Source of the DNA: Clostridiaceae bacterium
Lineage (GTDB): Bacteria; Bacillota; Clostridia; DSM-8532
DNA length: 53,386 nucleotides
Reading direction: 5' to 3'
NCBI GenBank assembly: GCA_012719645.1
Contig: JAAXZX010000060.1
Location: 1 to 53,386 of the forward strand
Shown: piece by piece, positions 42,255-51,493 of the stretch
Position numbering within the stretch: the stretch's first letter is position 1
Layout of the letters: each line of letters begins with the position of its first letter
Translations under genes and position numbers: made by a program
The notes under the pieces: generated by a model
Seen by the model: the letters and a program-made list of their open reading frames with translations, nothing else
Databases searched by the model: none
Told to the model about the DNA's origin: nothing

Positions 42255-43082
42255 CTACTGCTTCTCCTTCAGTACAATTACTTCTTCAAGCCTTTTGAAA
42301 TCCACTACGGGAGTGATAATTGCATAGGAATCGTACTGGCCCTCATTTCGGATGACTTCTTTAACCTGGCCTATAATGATTCCCTTCGGGTATATGCCCC
42401 CCAGGCCCGAAGTCTCGATAATGTCCCCGGGCATTATATCCACTTCGGGCGATATGTAGTCCATCCGGCAAAGGCCGCTGTTTCTCAGGGCAGCATCGCC
42501 CCGAACGATCAGTATGTCACGGGATCTTGATACGCGGGCTGCCACCGTGCTGTCCATATCTATTATCGAAGTCACCTTGGAGGTGAACAGATCGACTTGC
42601 GAAACCCTTCCCACCAGGCCATAGGCCGTGATGACGGGCGCGTTGATTTCGATGCCGTCCTTGCTTCCCCTGTTTATGGTAAACACCTCAAACCAGTTCC
42701 CCGGATCCTTGGCGATTATGGTGCAGCCAACGGGCTCGAAGGATTCCATCTGGTCCAGGAAATTCAGCGCGTCCCTGAGTTCCTTGTTCTCCCTCTCAAG
42801 ACGTTCCAGTTCGCGGTTTTCCTTTTCCAGTTCGCTGATCCGTTGCAGCAGTTCCTCATTTTCAGCCTTCGTAATCTTTACGTCCCTGAAATAATCGAAT
42901 ATGCCGCTTATCCTTTCGGCTATGAATGAAATAACGCTTTGAAGAGGTGCAATGGGTACACTGATTATATTGCCTATAACCCTGATGCCGCTTCCCTCCC
43001 CCGCGGAAACCACGGCCAGCGTCAGGATTACTACGACCACAAGCGCGACGATGAAGAGCTTGCTTTTCAGCAGTCTGCGCAA
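42255..43082 (-). CDS. mreC: Rod shape-determining protein MreC
   Basis: A 275-residue membrane-anchored scaffold: TM helix 8-26, coiled coil (about 65-100: NEELLQRISELEKENRELE), then the beta-barrel periplasm-facing domain (GNWFEVFTINRGSKDGI, GLVGRVSQV, SGLGGIYPKGIIIGQV). The start appears to be TTG with GAGGGGG about 11 bases upstream. It follows mreB by 29 bases and precedes mreD. It positions PBP2 in the lateral-wall machinery. Confidence 0.94.
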   Translation of the reverse strand: MRRLLKSKLFIVALVVVVILTLAVVSAGEGSGIRVIGNIISVPIAPLQSVISFIAERISGIFDYFRDVKITKAENEELLQRISELEKENRELERLERENKELRDALNFLDQMESFEPVGCTIIAKDPGNWFEVFTINRGSKDGIEINAPVITAYGLVGRVSQVDLFTSKVTSIIDMDSTVAARVSRSRDILIVRGDAALRNSGLCRMDYISPEVDIMPGDIIETSGLGGIYPKGIIIGQVKEVIRNEGQYDSYAIITPVVDFKRLEEVIVLKEKQ

Positions 43083-43111
43083 TTCTCGGAAAACCCCCTC
43101 ACAGCGTTATC

Positions 43112-44134
43112 TCATCTGACCTTCTTGGATGATATAAGCACACTTCTCAATGTATCTATCTCTTCCAATACCTTGCCCGTTCCCAGAACCACACAGTCCA
43201 TGGGGTTTTCGGCAACAAAGACAGGAATGCCTGTCTCCTTGCTGATCAGCTTGTCCAGTCCCTTTAAAAGGGCGCCTCCGCCTGCGAGCATAATTCCCTT
43301 TTCCATGATATCTGCGGCCAGTTCAGGCGGTGTCTTTTCAAGGGTAAACCTGATGGAATCCACCACCGCGTTAACCGGTTCCTTCAGGGCTTCCCTGATC
43401 TCCACTGAAGAGATCTTGCGGTCCTTTGGAAGCCCGGTGACCAGGTCACGGCCGCTGATGGTGTAGGTCTCCTCCTTTTCCAGCGGATAAGCCGAGCCTA
43501 TCTTGACCTTTATGTCCTCCGCAGTCCTTTCGCCGACCATCAGGTTGTACTCTTTCTTGATATAGTTGATTATGGCATCGTCAAACTCATCCCCGGCGAC
43601 TCTCAGGGAACGGCTTACCACAATGCCGCCCAAAGAGATGACCGCGACCTCGCTGGTTCCGCCGCCGATATCCACCACCATGCTCCCGGATGGCTCGGCC
43701 ACGGGCAGGCCGGCGCCGATGGCTGATGCCATGGGCTCCTCAATCAGGAAAGCCTCCTTTGCGCCGGCAGACATGGCAGAATCAACAACCGCCCTCTTTT
43801 CAACCTCGGTAACCCCGGAGGGTACGCAAATTATTATTCTCGGTTTCTTTAGGGGATTGATGCCCACCACTTTCCTGATGAAGTATCTGAGCATGCCCTG
43901 GGTGGTTTCAAAATCGGCGATTACCCCGTCCTTCAGCGGCCTTATTGCCGTGATATTGCCCGGGGTCCTTCCAATCATCTGCTTTGCCTCAAGACCCACG
44001 GCAAGAACCTCTCCTGTGTTGTTGTTTATGGCTACCACCGAAGGCTCCCGCAGTATTACGCCCTTGCCTTTAAGGTAAACCAGTGTATTGGCTGTTCCGA
44101 GATCGATGCCTATTTCCCTTGAAAATAACGACAT
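43112..44134 (-). CDS. mreB: Rod shape-determining protein MreB
   Basis: A 340-residue actin homologue. Phosphate-1 loop [10 protein letters not shown] (11-20), PSVVAIN, the connect-1 and phosphate-2 block [20 protein letters not shown] (near 160-180), and adenosine loop [18 protein letters not shown] (near 285-302). It polymerises under the membrane and guides lateral-wall synthesis. GAAGGTGA lies 8 bases before the ATG. It heads the mre-mrdA part of the minus-strand cluster; maf lies 108 bases upstream on the same strand, with radC, which often sits between them, missing. Confidence 0.96.
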   Translation of the reverse strand: MSLFSREIGIDLGTANTLVYLKGKGVILREPSVVAINNNTGEVLAVGLEAKQMIGRTPGNITAIRPLKDGVIADFETTQGMLRYFIRKVVGINPLKKPRIIICVPSGVTEVEKRAVVDSAMSAGAKEAFLIEEPMASAIGAGLPVAEPSGSMVVDIGGGTSEVAVISLGGIVVSRSLRVAGDEFDDAIINYIKKEYNLMVGERTAEDIKVKIGSAYPLEKEETYTISGRDLVTGLPKDRKISSVEIREALKEPVNAVVDSIRFTLEKTPPELAADIMEKGIMLAGGGALLKGLDKLISKETGIPVFVAENPMDCVVLGTGKVLEEIDTLRSVLISSKKVR

Positions 44135-44242
44135 TTACTTCTTCACCTTCTGTTCTTTCAGATTACTTGCCATTTGACCGTTTTCGGCGTTATCGCCCAT
44201 TATCTTTGGGTATTTTTTCACCTGTTGATTTTTTTAAACCTG

Positions 44243-44845
44243 TCACACGAACCAGGAGAGCATTTCAAAACCCTGCTGCTCCAAAAGCTTTGACAGCTTA
44301 TATATGGGAAGCCCAATCACGTTGAAAAAGCATCCTTCCACCCTTTCCACGATAAGGCTCCCATATCCCTGGGCCCCGTAGGCGCCGGCTTTATCCCGGT
44401 ATTCGCCCGTCTTGAGGTAGGCATGGATCATCCGGGACGTCATGCTCCTTATCTTGACCCTGGTCACCTCGCTGTCGGTCAGGATTTCACGGGTTTTCGC
44501 GTTGACCAGCGTGATCCCGGTAATAACCCTGTGCCATTTGCCCTGGATGGTCTCCAGCATTCTGCAGGCATCGTCGTAGTCTTTGGGCTTGCCAAGTATG
44601 GTTCCGTCTATCTCAACCGTGGTATCCGCCCCCAGAACCAGGTATTCCTCATCCGAAGCCTCGTAGTAGTGCTTTGCCACCAGGAGCGCCTTCCGTCTCG
44701 ACATTTCCTCGGCATATTTCCCGGCGTCCATATATCCCAGGGAGTTCTCGTCGATGTCCGCAGGGTAGGCCTCAAACTCCAGTCCGATCTGCTTCAACAG
44801 GGCTTTGCGTCTGGGCGATGCAGATGCCAGAATGAGTTTGGGCAT
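44243..44845 (-). CDS. maf: Maf family nucleotide pyrophosphatase
   Basis: A 200-residue Maf protein, which hydrolyses non-canonical nucleoside triphosphates such as dTTP or modified bases and is linked to septum inhibition. LILASASPRRKALL (4-17), LGADTTVEIDGTILGKPKD (in steps 66-85) with catalytic Asp, and the KAGAYGAQGYGSLIVERVEGCFFNVIGLPI end block are diagnostic. Start at 44845 with GAGGAGAG 7 bases upstream; the longer frame to 44902 is not supported. Confidence 0.93.
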   Translation of the reverse strand: MPKLILASASPRRKALLKQIGLEFEAYPADIDENSLGYMDAGKYAEEMSRRKALLVAKHYYEASDEEYLVLGADTTVEIDGTILGKPKDYDDACRMLETIQGKWHRVITGITLVNAKTREILTDSEVTRVKIRSMTSRMIHAYLKTGEYRDKAGAYGAQGYGSLIVERVEGCFFNVIGLPIYKLSKLLEQQGFEMLSWFV

Positions 44846-45142
44846 ATTTACACTCTCCTCGCTGCTGTACTGGTTTATCATGGATAAAACGCTCCATATC
44901 ATTATACACTTTGACAGGGTTTATTGGAATATGGGAATATCACAGAATAAAGCGCCCGCCTGAAGAATTTGAAGGAATTTATTTCCTGACCGGGCGTTTG
45001 GCCGAAACCCGAAGTGGGTATTATTAAAGCATCCTGCAGTAACAATAGTCAGGCGAGTCATAATTTGTTACTTCTCTTTTACCGATACAATAAGTATAAT
45101 ATAGTATAAGTATGTCCAGAATGATTGAGAAGGATTAACGAC

Positions 45143-45772
45143 ATGAGGATTGAAAGGATTAGCGATAATAAAATACGAATTTTCGTATCATATGATGATC
45201 TCGAAGAGAGGGACATCGATCTTGACGCGTTCAACTACAACTCTCCTGAAACCCAGGAGCTCTTTTGGGATCTTATGGAGCAGGCTGAGATCGAACTGGG
45301 TTTTGACGCCCAGGAGTCCCAGCTTTGCATTGAAGCTGTTTCCGATACCGATCACGGCTTTGTCATAACCATTACGAGAATCGAAGAGGAAGCCGAGTTT
45401 GAGTCAATACAGAAGTTCATAAAGAACAGGTACCGCAGGAAGGATCTTTCCGCCAAGAAGAAGAGCCAGAAGATCTGTTCAACCCTGCTGATCTATGCCA
45501 TTGAGGGCTTTGAAAACCTTTGCCGCCTCTGCAGCCTGATCAACCCGCTTTATTCGGGCAGGAGCAGGGCATATGTGCTGGATTCAACGTATTATTTGGT
45601 ATTCAGCGGTGCAGAGGGCAATGTCACCAACCAGAAACAGTTTGACAGCATCCTCAGCGAGTACGCTGACAAAATGCAGAGCGTAGACTTCCTGGAAGGC
45701 TATCTCAACGAGTATGGTAAAAAGCTGGTATCAGAAAACGCCGTAGCCTTTTTTGCGGATTTGAAGGGCTAA
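45143..45772 (+). CDS. mecA: MecA-like adaptor protein
   Basis: A 209-residue adaptor of the MecA/YpbH family, which in Bacillus hands substrates such as ComK to ClpCP. The N-terminal domain shows MRIERISDNKIRIFVSYDDLEERDIDLDAF (spread over 1-30) and LCIEAV (about 60); the C-terminal domain (about 115-205) is the ClpC-binding part. AGAAGGA lies 8 bases before the ATG at 45143; the upstream TTG at 45125 is not supported. A TATAAT lies at 45095-45100. It converges on galU with the two stop codons overlapping by three bases. Confidence 0.83.
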   Translation: MRIERISDNKIRIFVSYDDLEERDIDLDAFNYNSPETQELFWDLMEQAEIELGFDAQESQLCIEAVSDTDHGFVITITRIEEEAEFESIQKFIKNRYRRKDLSAKKKSQKICSTLLIYAIEGFENLCRLCSLINPLYSGRSRAYVLDSTYYLVFSGAEGNVTNQKQFDSILSEYADKMQSVDFLEGYLNEYGKKLVSENAVAFFADLKG

Positions 45773-46641
45773 CCCTCCCTTTCAACAACCCTCCTCAAAT
45801 AGGCCTTGAATTCGTCGCGCAAATCTTCCCTTTGTAGCGCATATTCCACAGTCGCCTCCAAGAAGCCCAGCTTGTTTCCCACATCATACCTGCGTCCCTC
45901 AAAGACATAGGCGTACATGGCTTCATGCCTGGAGAGCTCCTTCAGTGAGTCTGTGAGCTGTATTTCTCCGCCCTTGCCAGGCTTTGCGTTCTCCAGGAAA
46001 CGGAAGATTGCGGGGGAAATGATGTATCTGCCCAGTATGGCAACGTCCGACGGCGCTGCGTCTTTATCGGGCTTCTCGATAAGATCCTTCACCTTATAGA
46101 CCCGGTCATCCACCTGTTTTCCCGCCACAATGCCATACTTGTCCACTTCCTGGGGATCCACATGCTGGACGCCCAGGATGGTGGTTTTATATTCGTTGTA
46201 GATATTGATGAGCTGTTTCAGGCAGGGAGTCTCGGAATCCACAATATCGTCGCCCAGCATCACTGCAAAGGGCTCGTCACCGATAAAGTTTTTTGCGCAA
46301 TAGATGGCATGTCCCAGGCCCTTTGGCTCTTTCTGCCTGATGTAATGAATGTCCACAAGGTTTGCTATATCCCGGATCTGTTGCAGGAGTTCCTCCTGGT
46401 GTTTGTTCTTCAGCACTTCCTCCAGTTCGAATGACCTGTCGAAATGATCCTCGATGGCGCGCTTGCCGCGGCCTGTTATGATAAGTATATCCTCAATGCC
46501 GGACGCGACGGCTTCTTCGATGATAAACTGTATGGTGGGTTTGTCCACTATGGGCAGCATCTCCTTGGGCTGCGCCTTGGTGGCCGGCAGAAAACGGGTT
46601 CCCAGGCCGGCTGCAGGAATTATGGCTTTCCTTACCTTCAT
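45769..46641 (-). CDS. galU: UTP-glucose-1-phosphate uridylyltransferase
   Basis: A 290-residue GalU that makes UDP-glucose from UTP and glucose 1-phosphate, feeding glycolipid, teichoic acid or capsule synthesis. AGLGTRFLPATKAQPKEMLPIVDKP (spread over 11-36), GRGKRAIEDHFD (55-66), GLGHAI (about 108), MLGDD (about 127) and the EKP/GRYII block are all present. Start at 46641 with GGGAG 8 bases upstream; the longer frame upstream is not real. It stands alone, convergent with mecA. Confidence 0.95.
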   Translation of the reverse strand: MKVRKAIIPAAGLGTRFLPATKAQPKEMLPIVDKPTIQFIIEEAVASGIEDILIITGRGKRAIEDHFDRSFELEEVLKNKHQEELLQQIRDIANLVDIHYIRQKEPKGLGHAIYCAKNFIGDEPFAVMLGDDIVDSETPCLKQLINIYNEYKTTILGVQHVDPQEVDKYGIVAGKQVDDRVYKVKDLIEKPDKDAAPSDVAILGRYIISPAIFRFLENAKPGKGGEIQLTDSLKELSRHEAMYAYVFEGRRYDVGNKLGFLEATVEYALQREDLRDEFKAYLRRVVEREG

Positions 46642-46843
46642 AATCATAACTCCCTTTTCAGCATTCTGATAACAAAGTCTGCATAAAGCAGTTCCATTAT
46701 ACCATAATTTTGGATTGCCGGGGAATTTGAGCAGAACCAGGGCAAAACCTGCCGTTTCCGGCATGAACAGCTTGCGAATGTTAATCCCTGCTTGCAAAGT
46801 GGTAAATATTATACCGGACAACTATGAATGGAGGAGGTTCGGT

Positions 46844-47251
46844 ATGGCTTTTGAATGGAAAGAGAGATACAAACTGGGTAATGAAGAGGTTGACAAGCAG
46901 CACCGCAAGCTGTTTGAAATAGGAGCCAGGGCATATGAGCTCACACGGCTTGACAACGCTTATGACCGCTACGACGACATCATGGAAGTCCTCCGTGAGT
47001 TGCTGGATTATGCCCAGTACCATTTCAGGTACGAAGAATCCTTCATGGAGAAACACAATTTCGAACATCTGACCCACCACGCAAGTGAGCACAATTACTT
47101 CGTGGCGAAGGTAAAGAGCCTGCTTACAAGGGATATTGACGACGAGCAGGAGCAAACCCTGCTGGAAATCACCGATTTTTTGTCCGAATGGGTCAGCACC
47201 CACATCATGTTTGAGGACCGCAAATACACTGTCCTGTTTCAGAAGTTTTAA
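46844..47251 (+). CDS. Bacteriohemerythrin
   Basis: A 135-residue single-domain hemerythrin binding a non-haem diiron site that takes up oxygen or acts in iron/redox sensing. The expected ligands are visible: H20, H60 and E64 (HFRYE), H79 and H83 (HASEH), and H118 with D123 (THIMFED). GGAGGAGG lies 6 bases before the ATG. A strong terminator (47261-47298) follows. In anaerobes such proteins are often linked to oxygen protection or chemotaxis. Confidence 0.93.
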   Translation: MAFEWKERYKLGNEEVDKQHRKLFEIGARAYELTRLDNAYDRYDDIMEVLRELLDYAQYHFRYEESFMEKHNFEHLTHHASEHNYFVAKVKSLLTRDIDDEQEQTLLEITDFLSEWVSTHIMFEDRKYTVLFQKF

Positions 47252-47260
47252 AACATAAAT

Positions 47261-47298
47261 AAGGAGTCATCCGCTTTTGGATTGACTCCTTTGTTTTT
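47261..47298 (+). terminator. Intrinsic terminator after hemerythrin
   Basis: AAGGAGTCATCC (47261-47272) pairs with GGATTGACTCCTT (47279-47291), one bulge, and is followed by TGTTTTT. Its stem overlaps the last codons and the stop of the convergent Spo0E-like gene. Confidence 0.85.
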
Positions 47299-47524
47299 CC
47301 CGTTTTTTCAGTAAACCCAGTTCGCCCAGAAGATGCTCCACAAGCAACTCATCCAATCTTTGGCTCAGTTTCAGGGTCTCCTCATTGCTTAACCCATTGC
47401 CTCCCTGTGCAATTCTCTTATTCAATTCTTTTTTTAATCTCTCTATTTCCTGGGGAAGACGCTTCTGTTTTTCGCAGTTTTGTTTGTCTTTCATTTCTTT
47501 TGTCAGTATTCCTGTCCCTGCCAT
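47267..47524 (-). CDS. Spo0E-like aspartyl-phosphate phosphatase
   Basis: An 85-residue protein; residues 23-65 match the Spo0E fold: IERLKKELNKRI, a short loop, then LSNEETLKLSQRLDELLVEHL with the signature SQ-x-L-D (54-58). Spo0E-type proteins dephosphorylate Spo0A or other response regulators and delay sporulation. N- and C-terminal tails are basic. Start at 47524 has AAGGGGGA 6 bases upstream. It stands alone. Clostridial members are frequent but partners here are unknown. Confidence 0.7.
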   Translation of the reverse strand: MAGTGILTKEMKDKQNCEKQKRLPQEIERLKKELNKRIAQGGNGLSNEETLKLSQRLDELLVEHLLGELGLLKKREKQRSQSKSG

Positions 47525-47717
47525 TCTAAATCCCCCTTTAACTCATAATCCTTTGACCTCTTATAGATTCATGTATCCGAACGGTTGCTCTATTATTACC
47601 CATATATAACCAGTAAACTCATAAATTTCTTGCTGATCTGAGAAAATTATAGCCGCAACTTGTTTGATAAGCGAGGAAGATGGAAATGGGGGTTGGGAAA
47701 TAAAGGCGGGAAATATA

Positions 47718-48317
47718 TCAAATCTCCCGGCGTCCTTCAAGGGACTTGGCCAGGGTTACCTCATCGGCATATTCCAGGTCCCCGCCGACCGGCAGGCCGT
47801 GGGCAATACGCGTGGTCTTTACACCCATGGGCTTGATCAGCCTGGAAATGTACATGGCAGTTGCCTCGCCCTCCACGGTGGGGTTGGTGGCCAGTATCAC
47901 TTCCTGGATACCGCCCTGGGCAACCCGCTTCAGCAGCGGTTTGATATTGATATCATCAGGCCCTATACCCTCCATGGGTGAAATCAACCCGTTGAGGACA
48001 TGGTACAGCCCATTGAATTCCCGGATCCTCTCCATGGCCACCACGTCCCTGGGGGATTGGACCACACAGATCAGGGATTTGTCCCTTTTTTCCGAGGAAC
48101 AGATCCGGCAGGGGTCAACGTCCGTTATATTTCCGCAAACCGAACAGAACCCGGTTTTTCGCTTGGCATCCACCAGCGCCCTGGCAAAGGACATGACCCT
48201 TTCCTCAGGCAGGTTCAGGACATGAAAAGCCAGGCGTTGGGCGGTTTTATGCCCTATGCCCGGCAGTTTTTCAAACTCTTCGATAAGTTGTTGTACGGGA
48301 GCCGCGTAGTAATCCAT
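47718..48317 (-). CDS. recR: Recombination protein RecR
   Basis: A 199-residue RecR that acts with RecO and RecF in gap repair. The HhH element ([17 protein letters not shown], 18-34), the C4 zinc finger [16 protein letters not shown] (57-72) and the Toprim domain ([16 protein letters not shown] onward) with [10 protein letters not shown] are all seen. It is encoded two bases after ybaB, the usual pairing. dnaX, often upstream in Firmicutes, is missing here. Confidence 0.96.
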   Translation of the reverse strand: MDYYAAPVQQLIEEFEKLPGIGHKTAQRLAFHVLNLPEERVMSFARALVDAKRKTGFCSVCGNITDVDPCRICSSEKRDKSLICVVQSPRDVVAMERIREFNGLYHVLNGLISPMEGIGPDDINIKPLLKRVAQGGIQEVILATNPTVEGEATAMYISRLIKPMGVKTTRIAHGLPVGGDLEYADEVTLAKSLEGRREI

Positions 48318-48318
48318 A

Positions 48319-48663
48319 TCAGAACAGACCCGGCATATTTCCGAAGCCGCCGGTTATGTCTCCCATGATGTTTTTAGCCAGTTCGTCCGCCTGCCTTAAG
48401 GCTTCATTCACAGCCGCCAGCACGAGGTCTTCCAGCGTTTCCACGTCATCCGGGTCAACGGCGTCTTTCGATATCCTTATTTCCTTGATCTCCTTGTGGC
48501 CTGTCGCCACAACTGTGACGGCGCCGCCGCCCACTGTGGCCTCCACGGTCTTCTCGGCCAGCTCCTCCTGGGCCCTGGCCATTTCCTGCTGCATCTTCTG
48601 GGCCTGTTTCATCAGGTTTCCGATATTTCCTCCCATGCCCATCGGGAATCCTCGTTTTGCCAT
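48319..48663 (-). CDS. ybaB: YbaB/EbfC family nucleoid-associated protein
   Basis: A 114-residue DNA-binding protein: a methionine- and glycine-rich N-terminus ([21 protein letters not shown]), the long helix (about 15-38), and [25 protein letters not shown]. The family binds DNA as a dimer. AAGGAG precedes the ATG. It is co-transcribed with recR. Confidence 0.94.
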   Translation of the reverse strand: MAKRGFPMGMGGNIGNLMKQAQKMQQEMARAQEELAEKTVEATVGGGAVTVVATGHKEIKEIRISKDAVDPDDVETLEDLVLAAVNEALRQADELAKNIMGDITGGFGNMPGLF

Positions 48664-48719
48664 AAATGCTACTCTCCTTATCTTTCGCTGGAATAATTAT
48701 ATCATGCTCTTTATTATAT

Positions 48720-49688
48720 TCAATAACCCAGGGTTTCAGAAATCAGCGCCCGCGCCCCGTACAGGACGGCGTCATCCTTAAGCTGGGCGGCTTTGATTTG
48801 GGTCTGCTCCAGCATATGGGACCAGGCAAAGCGGCTGATATTGCTTTTCACAGTGGACAGGACCTCGTCTTCAAGGGCTTCCACTACCCCTCCGCCCAGG
48901 ATAACAATCTCGGGATTAAATATGTTGATCAGGTTGCCAATGCCCGCCGCAAGATAATATGCCGCGCGCCGGAGCGTGGATGTGGCAAGCTGGTCACCCC
49001 GGAGGACGGCCTTTTTCAGATCATTGCTTCTAATAACTTCATCCTTCCCTTTCAGGACATCCTTAAGCACGGTCGGGATACCCATTTCAATGCCTGCTTT
49101 GAGTTCCCGGGTGATGGCGACCTTGCTGGAGTAAGCCTCGAGGCAGCCTCTTTGGCCGCAGTTGCATAATGGTCCTTCGGTGTTGATGATCATATGACCG
49201 ATCTCAGCGCCGGCGGACCCGGAGCCGGTAAACAGCTTCCCATCTATGATGATTCCCCCGCCAATACCTGTTCCCATAAATATACCGACTACATTGGAAT
49301 ATCCCCTGGCCGCGCCATACTTCCATTCCCCCAGGACGCCCACATTCACGTCATTACCCACTACAAAGGGCGCCTGGAATTCTTCTTCCATGATCTTTCT
49401 GAGGGGATGGTCCGTCCAGGGCATATTGGGGGCAATACGGACGTTTCCGCTCTTTGTGTCGATAACGCCCGGGGCGCCGGCTCCAATAGCCTTCAGATCT
49501 TTTTTATCCATGCCATATGAAGACATGAGCTCATGGATGACACTCTTGATCCTGTCATCAACGGCATCACGCCCCAACTTCGGTTTGGTCTTTTTCTTGA
49601 CCCTGCAGAGGATCTCATCCTTTTCATTCATTATGGCGCCTAATATCTTGCTCCCGCCGATATCAAGGCAAATGAACAGATCAGCCAT
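48720..49688 (-). CDS. ROK family glucokinase
   Basis: A 322-residue ROK sugar kinase that phosphorylates glucose or another hexose. ATP-binding LDIGGSKILGA (8-18), GNDVNVGVLGEW (112-123) with catalytic Asp, MGTGIGGGIIIDG (138-150), the ROK zinc motif CNCGQRGCLEAY (about 172-183) and GGGVVEAL near the C-terminus are visible. GGGAGGTT precedes the ATG. There is no sugar operon next to it, so the substrate is open; glucokinase is the best guess. Confidence 0.88.
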   Translation of the reverse strand: MADLFICLDIGGSKILGAIMNEKDEILCRVKKKTKPKLGRDAVDDRIKSVIHELMSSYGMDKKDLKAIGAGAPGVIDTKSGNVRIAPNMPWTDHPLRKIMEEEFQAPFVVGNDVNVGVLGEWKYGAARGYSNVVGIFMGTGIGGGIIIDGKLFTGSGSAGAEIGHMIINTEGPLCNCGQRGCLEAYSSKVAITRELKAGIEMGIPTVLKDVLKGKDEVIRSNDLKKAVLRGDQLATSTLRRAAYYLAAGIGNLINIFNPEIVILGGGVVEALEDEVLSTVKSNISRFAWSHMLEQTQIKAAQLKDDAVLYGARALISETLGY

Positions 49689-49800
49689 TCCAACCTCCCG
49701 CCAGGAAATGGGTATCGGTCAGTTTCTTCCGGCATCAATGCAGTATGTATCATTAATTCTACCACTGTTAAGGTACCGGTAATCCCAAAACAGCAATTTG

Positions 49801-51006
49801 CTATTCCTTACTGAAAACAACGAAGCAGGATGAAATCAGCCGCTCCCTGCCCGCGGACAGACTGTTGACGATGGTATCCCCGATAATCATTTCACTGGAA
49901 GCGCCGCCATCCAGCATGGCCGCCTGTGTAACACCCCTCTCAAGCATCAGGTCCGCCAGCTCCGGTCCGCTTACACCGATGCTTATATCCTTGTTCCTTC
50001 CATCCACCACGATGAACAGGAGGGCGCCGTCGGATTTGATGCCTACAGCAGTCCTTGGCGCGCGGGTAAGAAGGGTACCCACCCATCCGTCGGAATCCGG
50101 GCAGACATTGACGCCATCCCTGATAATCCAGCTGCCGCATTCATATGCAGAAACATATTCCCCATCCAGGGGCGGAGATGTTTTCAACTCGGTCTTTATC
50201 TCAATCTCCTGGCCCACAGCGATAAAATCCCTGAGCCGTCTCTCGGCATCAGTGCCCACCGCGCTTACAAGGAATCCGTCGTATGGTATGGAAACAGGCC
50301 CGGAGGCCGATACCAGGTCCGAAACCTTTCCATTACGCACGACCGCGCACAGGTGGGGCTTTTCAAGCCTGTCGCTGGAACCGTAAATAGGAGTGAACAC
50401 ATAGATACCGTCATATTCGGAATAAAGGTTGAAGAATACGGGATCTGATATGGCTTTCCCTGATTGCAGCCAGATCTTCTGCGAGGCATCTGCGATTACA
50501 GCCCTGTCCTCCAGCAGGAACAGCACGGGAAAATTGCCGGTGGCAGGCGTTTTCAGTATCTTGTTTGAATAGAGCATGCCTCCCGGAAGCCCGTTGGGAT
50601 GAGAAAAACCACCGTTTACGGCGGCAAGGGCATTTGAGTTCCTGGCCATTACGCTGAGGTATTCATATCCGAACAGGGTCCTGTGGGATGTGACAGGTTT
50701 TACGCCCACCCGGTTGCTTTTCATGTCAATCTCGAGAAAATGCATGACAATCGGGCCATCCGCAGTTTCTATCACCTGTTTTTCGTAGCTAAACGGAGGC
50801 TCCTGGTCCCCTGGCGTTTCCCCGGGCATTGGCGAATCCGTTGGATCATCGGTCGGAACGGGTGAAGAAGATGCCGCTGTCGGCGATGGCGATAATAAAT
50901 GCCCATCCTCAGGTTCGTCTTCCAAACCTTCGAAGGGGCAGCTCAACCAAAGCACAACCAGTGTCAGAATCATCAGGCCGGCGAGTTTAGTCCATCGGTT
51001 TATCAC
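49801..51006 (-). CDS. Phosphodiester glycosidase (NAGPA) domain protein
   Basis: A 401-residue exported protein: hydrophobic helix at 7-24, then a Ser/Thr/Pro-rich linker (about 38-68), then the NAGPA domain (about 80-400). FLEIDM, VNGGF (about 129-133), TRAPRTAVGI (about 310-319) and MLDGGASSEM (about 362-371) are the family's key blocks. Members of this family remove alpha-linked sugar phosphodiesters, or cleave exposed GlcNAc from cell-wall glycopolymers. It starts at GTG 51006 and overlaps the rod-binding gene by 20 bases, so it is translated with the flagellar genes. Confidence 0.87.
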   Translation of the reverse strand: MINRWTKLAGLMILTLVVLWLSCPFEGLEDEPEDGHLLSPSPTAASSSPVPTDDPTDSPMPGETPGDQEPPFSYEKQVIETADGPIVMHFLEIDMKSNRVGVKPVTSHRTLFGYEYLSVMARNSNALAAVNGGFSHPNGLPGGMLYSNKILKTPATGNFPVLFLLEDRAVIADASQKIWLQSGKAISDPVFFNLYSEYDGIYVFTPIYGSSDRLEKPHLCAVVRNGKVSDLVSASGPVSIPYDGFLVSAVGTDAERRLRDFIAVGQEIEIKTELKTSPPLDGEYVSAYECGSWIIRDGVNVCPDSDGWVGTLLTRAPRTAVGIKSDGALLFIVVDGRNKDISIGVSGPELADLMLERGVTQAAMLDGGASSEMIIGDTIVNSLSAGRERLISSCFVVFSKE

Positions 51007-51421
51007 TCATTTCAGCTCCGTTCGTGGATTGGCTTTCCTCTTCACCGGTCCGGTCATCAGTTTCTCTGGACACGGTAAAGGTTCTGTCCATCTGAGCGCT
51101 AAGCTGCTTATACATCATATCCGCAATGCCGACACCCCTGATGCTGCACTGTTTCATCAGTTCCTCATCCAGCATGTCCTGGAATATGTTCCTGGCATTG
51201 CTCTCCTCAAAAAGCCCGCCCTTGGGCACGGTCGCCTTCATCTGCTTATAGAGGTTCTGGAGCAGGATGCTTTCAAACTGGGCGCAGGCTTCTTTCAGCT
51301 TTTCCTTGTCGCCATCGTCGAACGCCTTTTTCAGCGCAGCCTCAAAATCGGCATCATCGGATACCTGTCGGGTGCTCATGATATTATTCATCTGGTGCTG
51401 CACAAGGCCGTCTATTTTCAT
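50987..51421 (-). CDS. Flagellar rod-binding protein (FlgJ N-terminal type)
   Basis: A 144-residue rod-binding protein. The core ACAQFESILLQNLYKQM (46-62), GGLFEESNARNIFQDMLDEEL (in steps 68-88) and GVGIADMMYKQL (97-108) match the N-terminal half of FlgJ; the muramidase half is absent, as is usual in Clostridia. It helps the rod cross the wall. It lies just downstream of flgG. Confidence 0.87.
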   Translation of the reverse strand: MKIDGLVQHQMNNIMSTRQVSDDADFEAALKKAFDDGDKEKLKEACAQFESILLQNLYKQMKATVPKGGLFEESNARNIFQDMLDEELMKQCSIRGVGIADMMYKQLSAQMDRTFTVSRETDDRTGEEESQSTNGAEMSDKPMD

Positions 51422-51493
51422 AATGGCTGTTTCCTTTCCCGAAGAGCGCCAGGTTAATTATACCCTATGCACGGACCTTTCATAAAGGGGGGA

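Noticed and set aside
44953-44996. CGCCCG...CGGGCG hairpin upstream of mecA as a terminator
   Set aside because: A large interrupted loop and only TTT beyond it; neither strand has a gene ending there.
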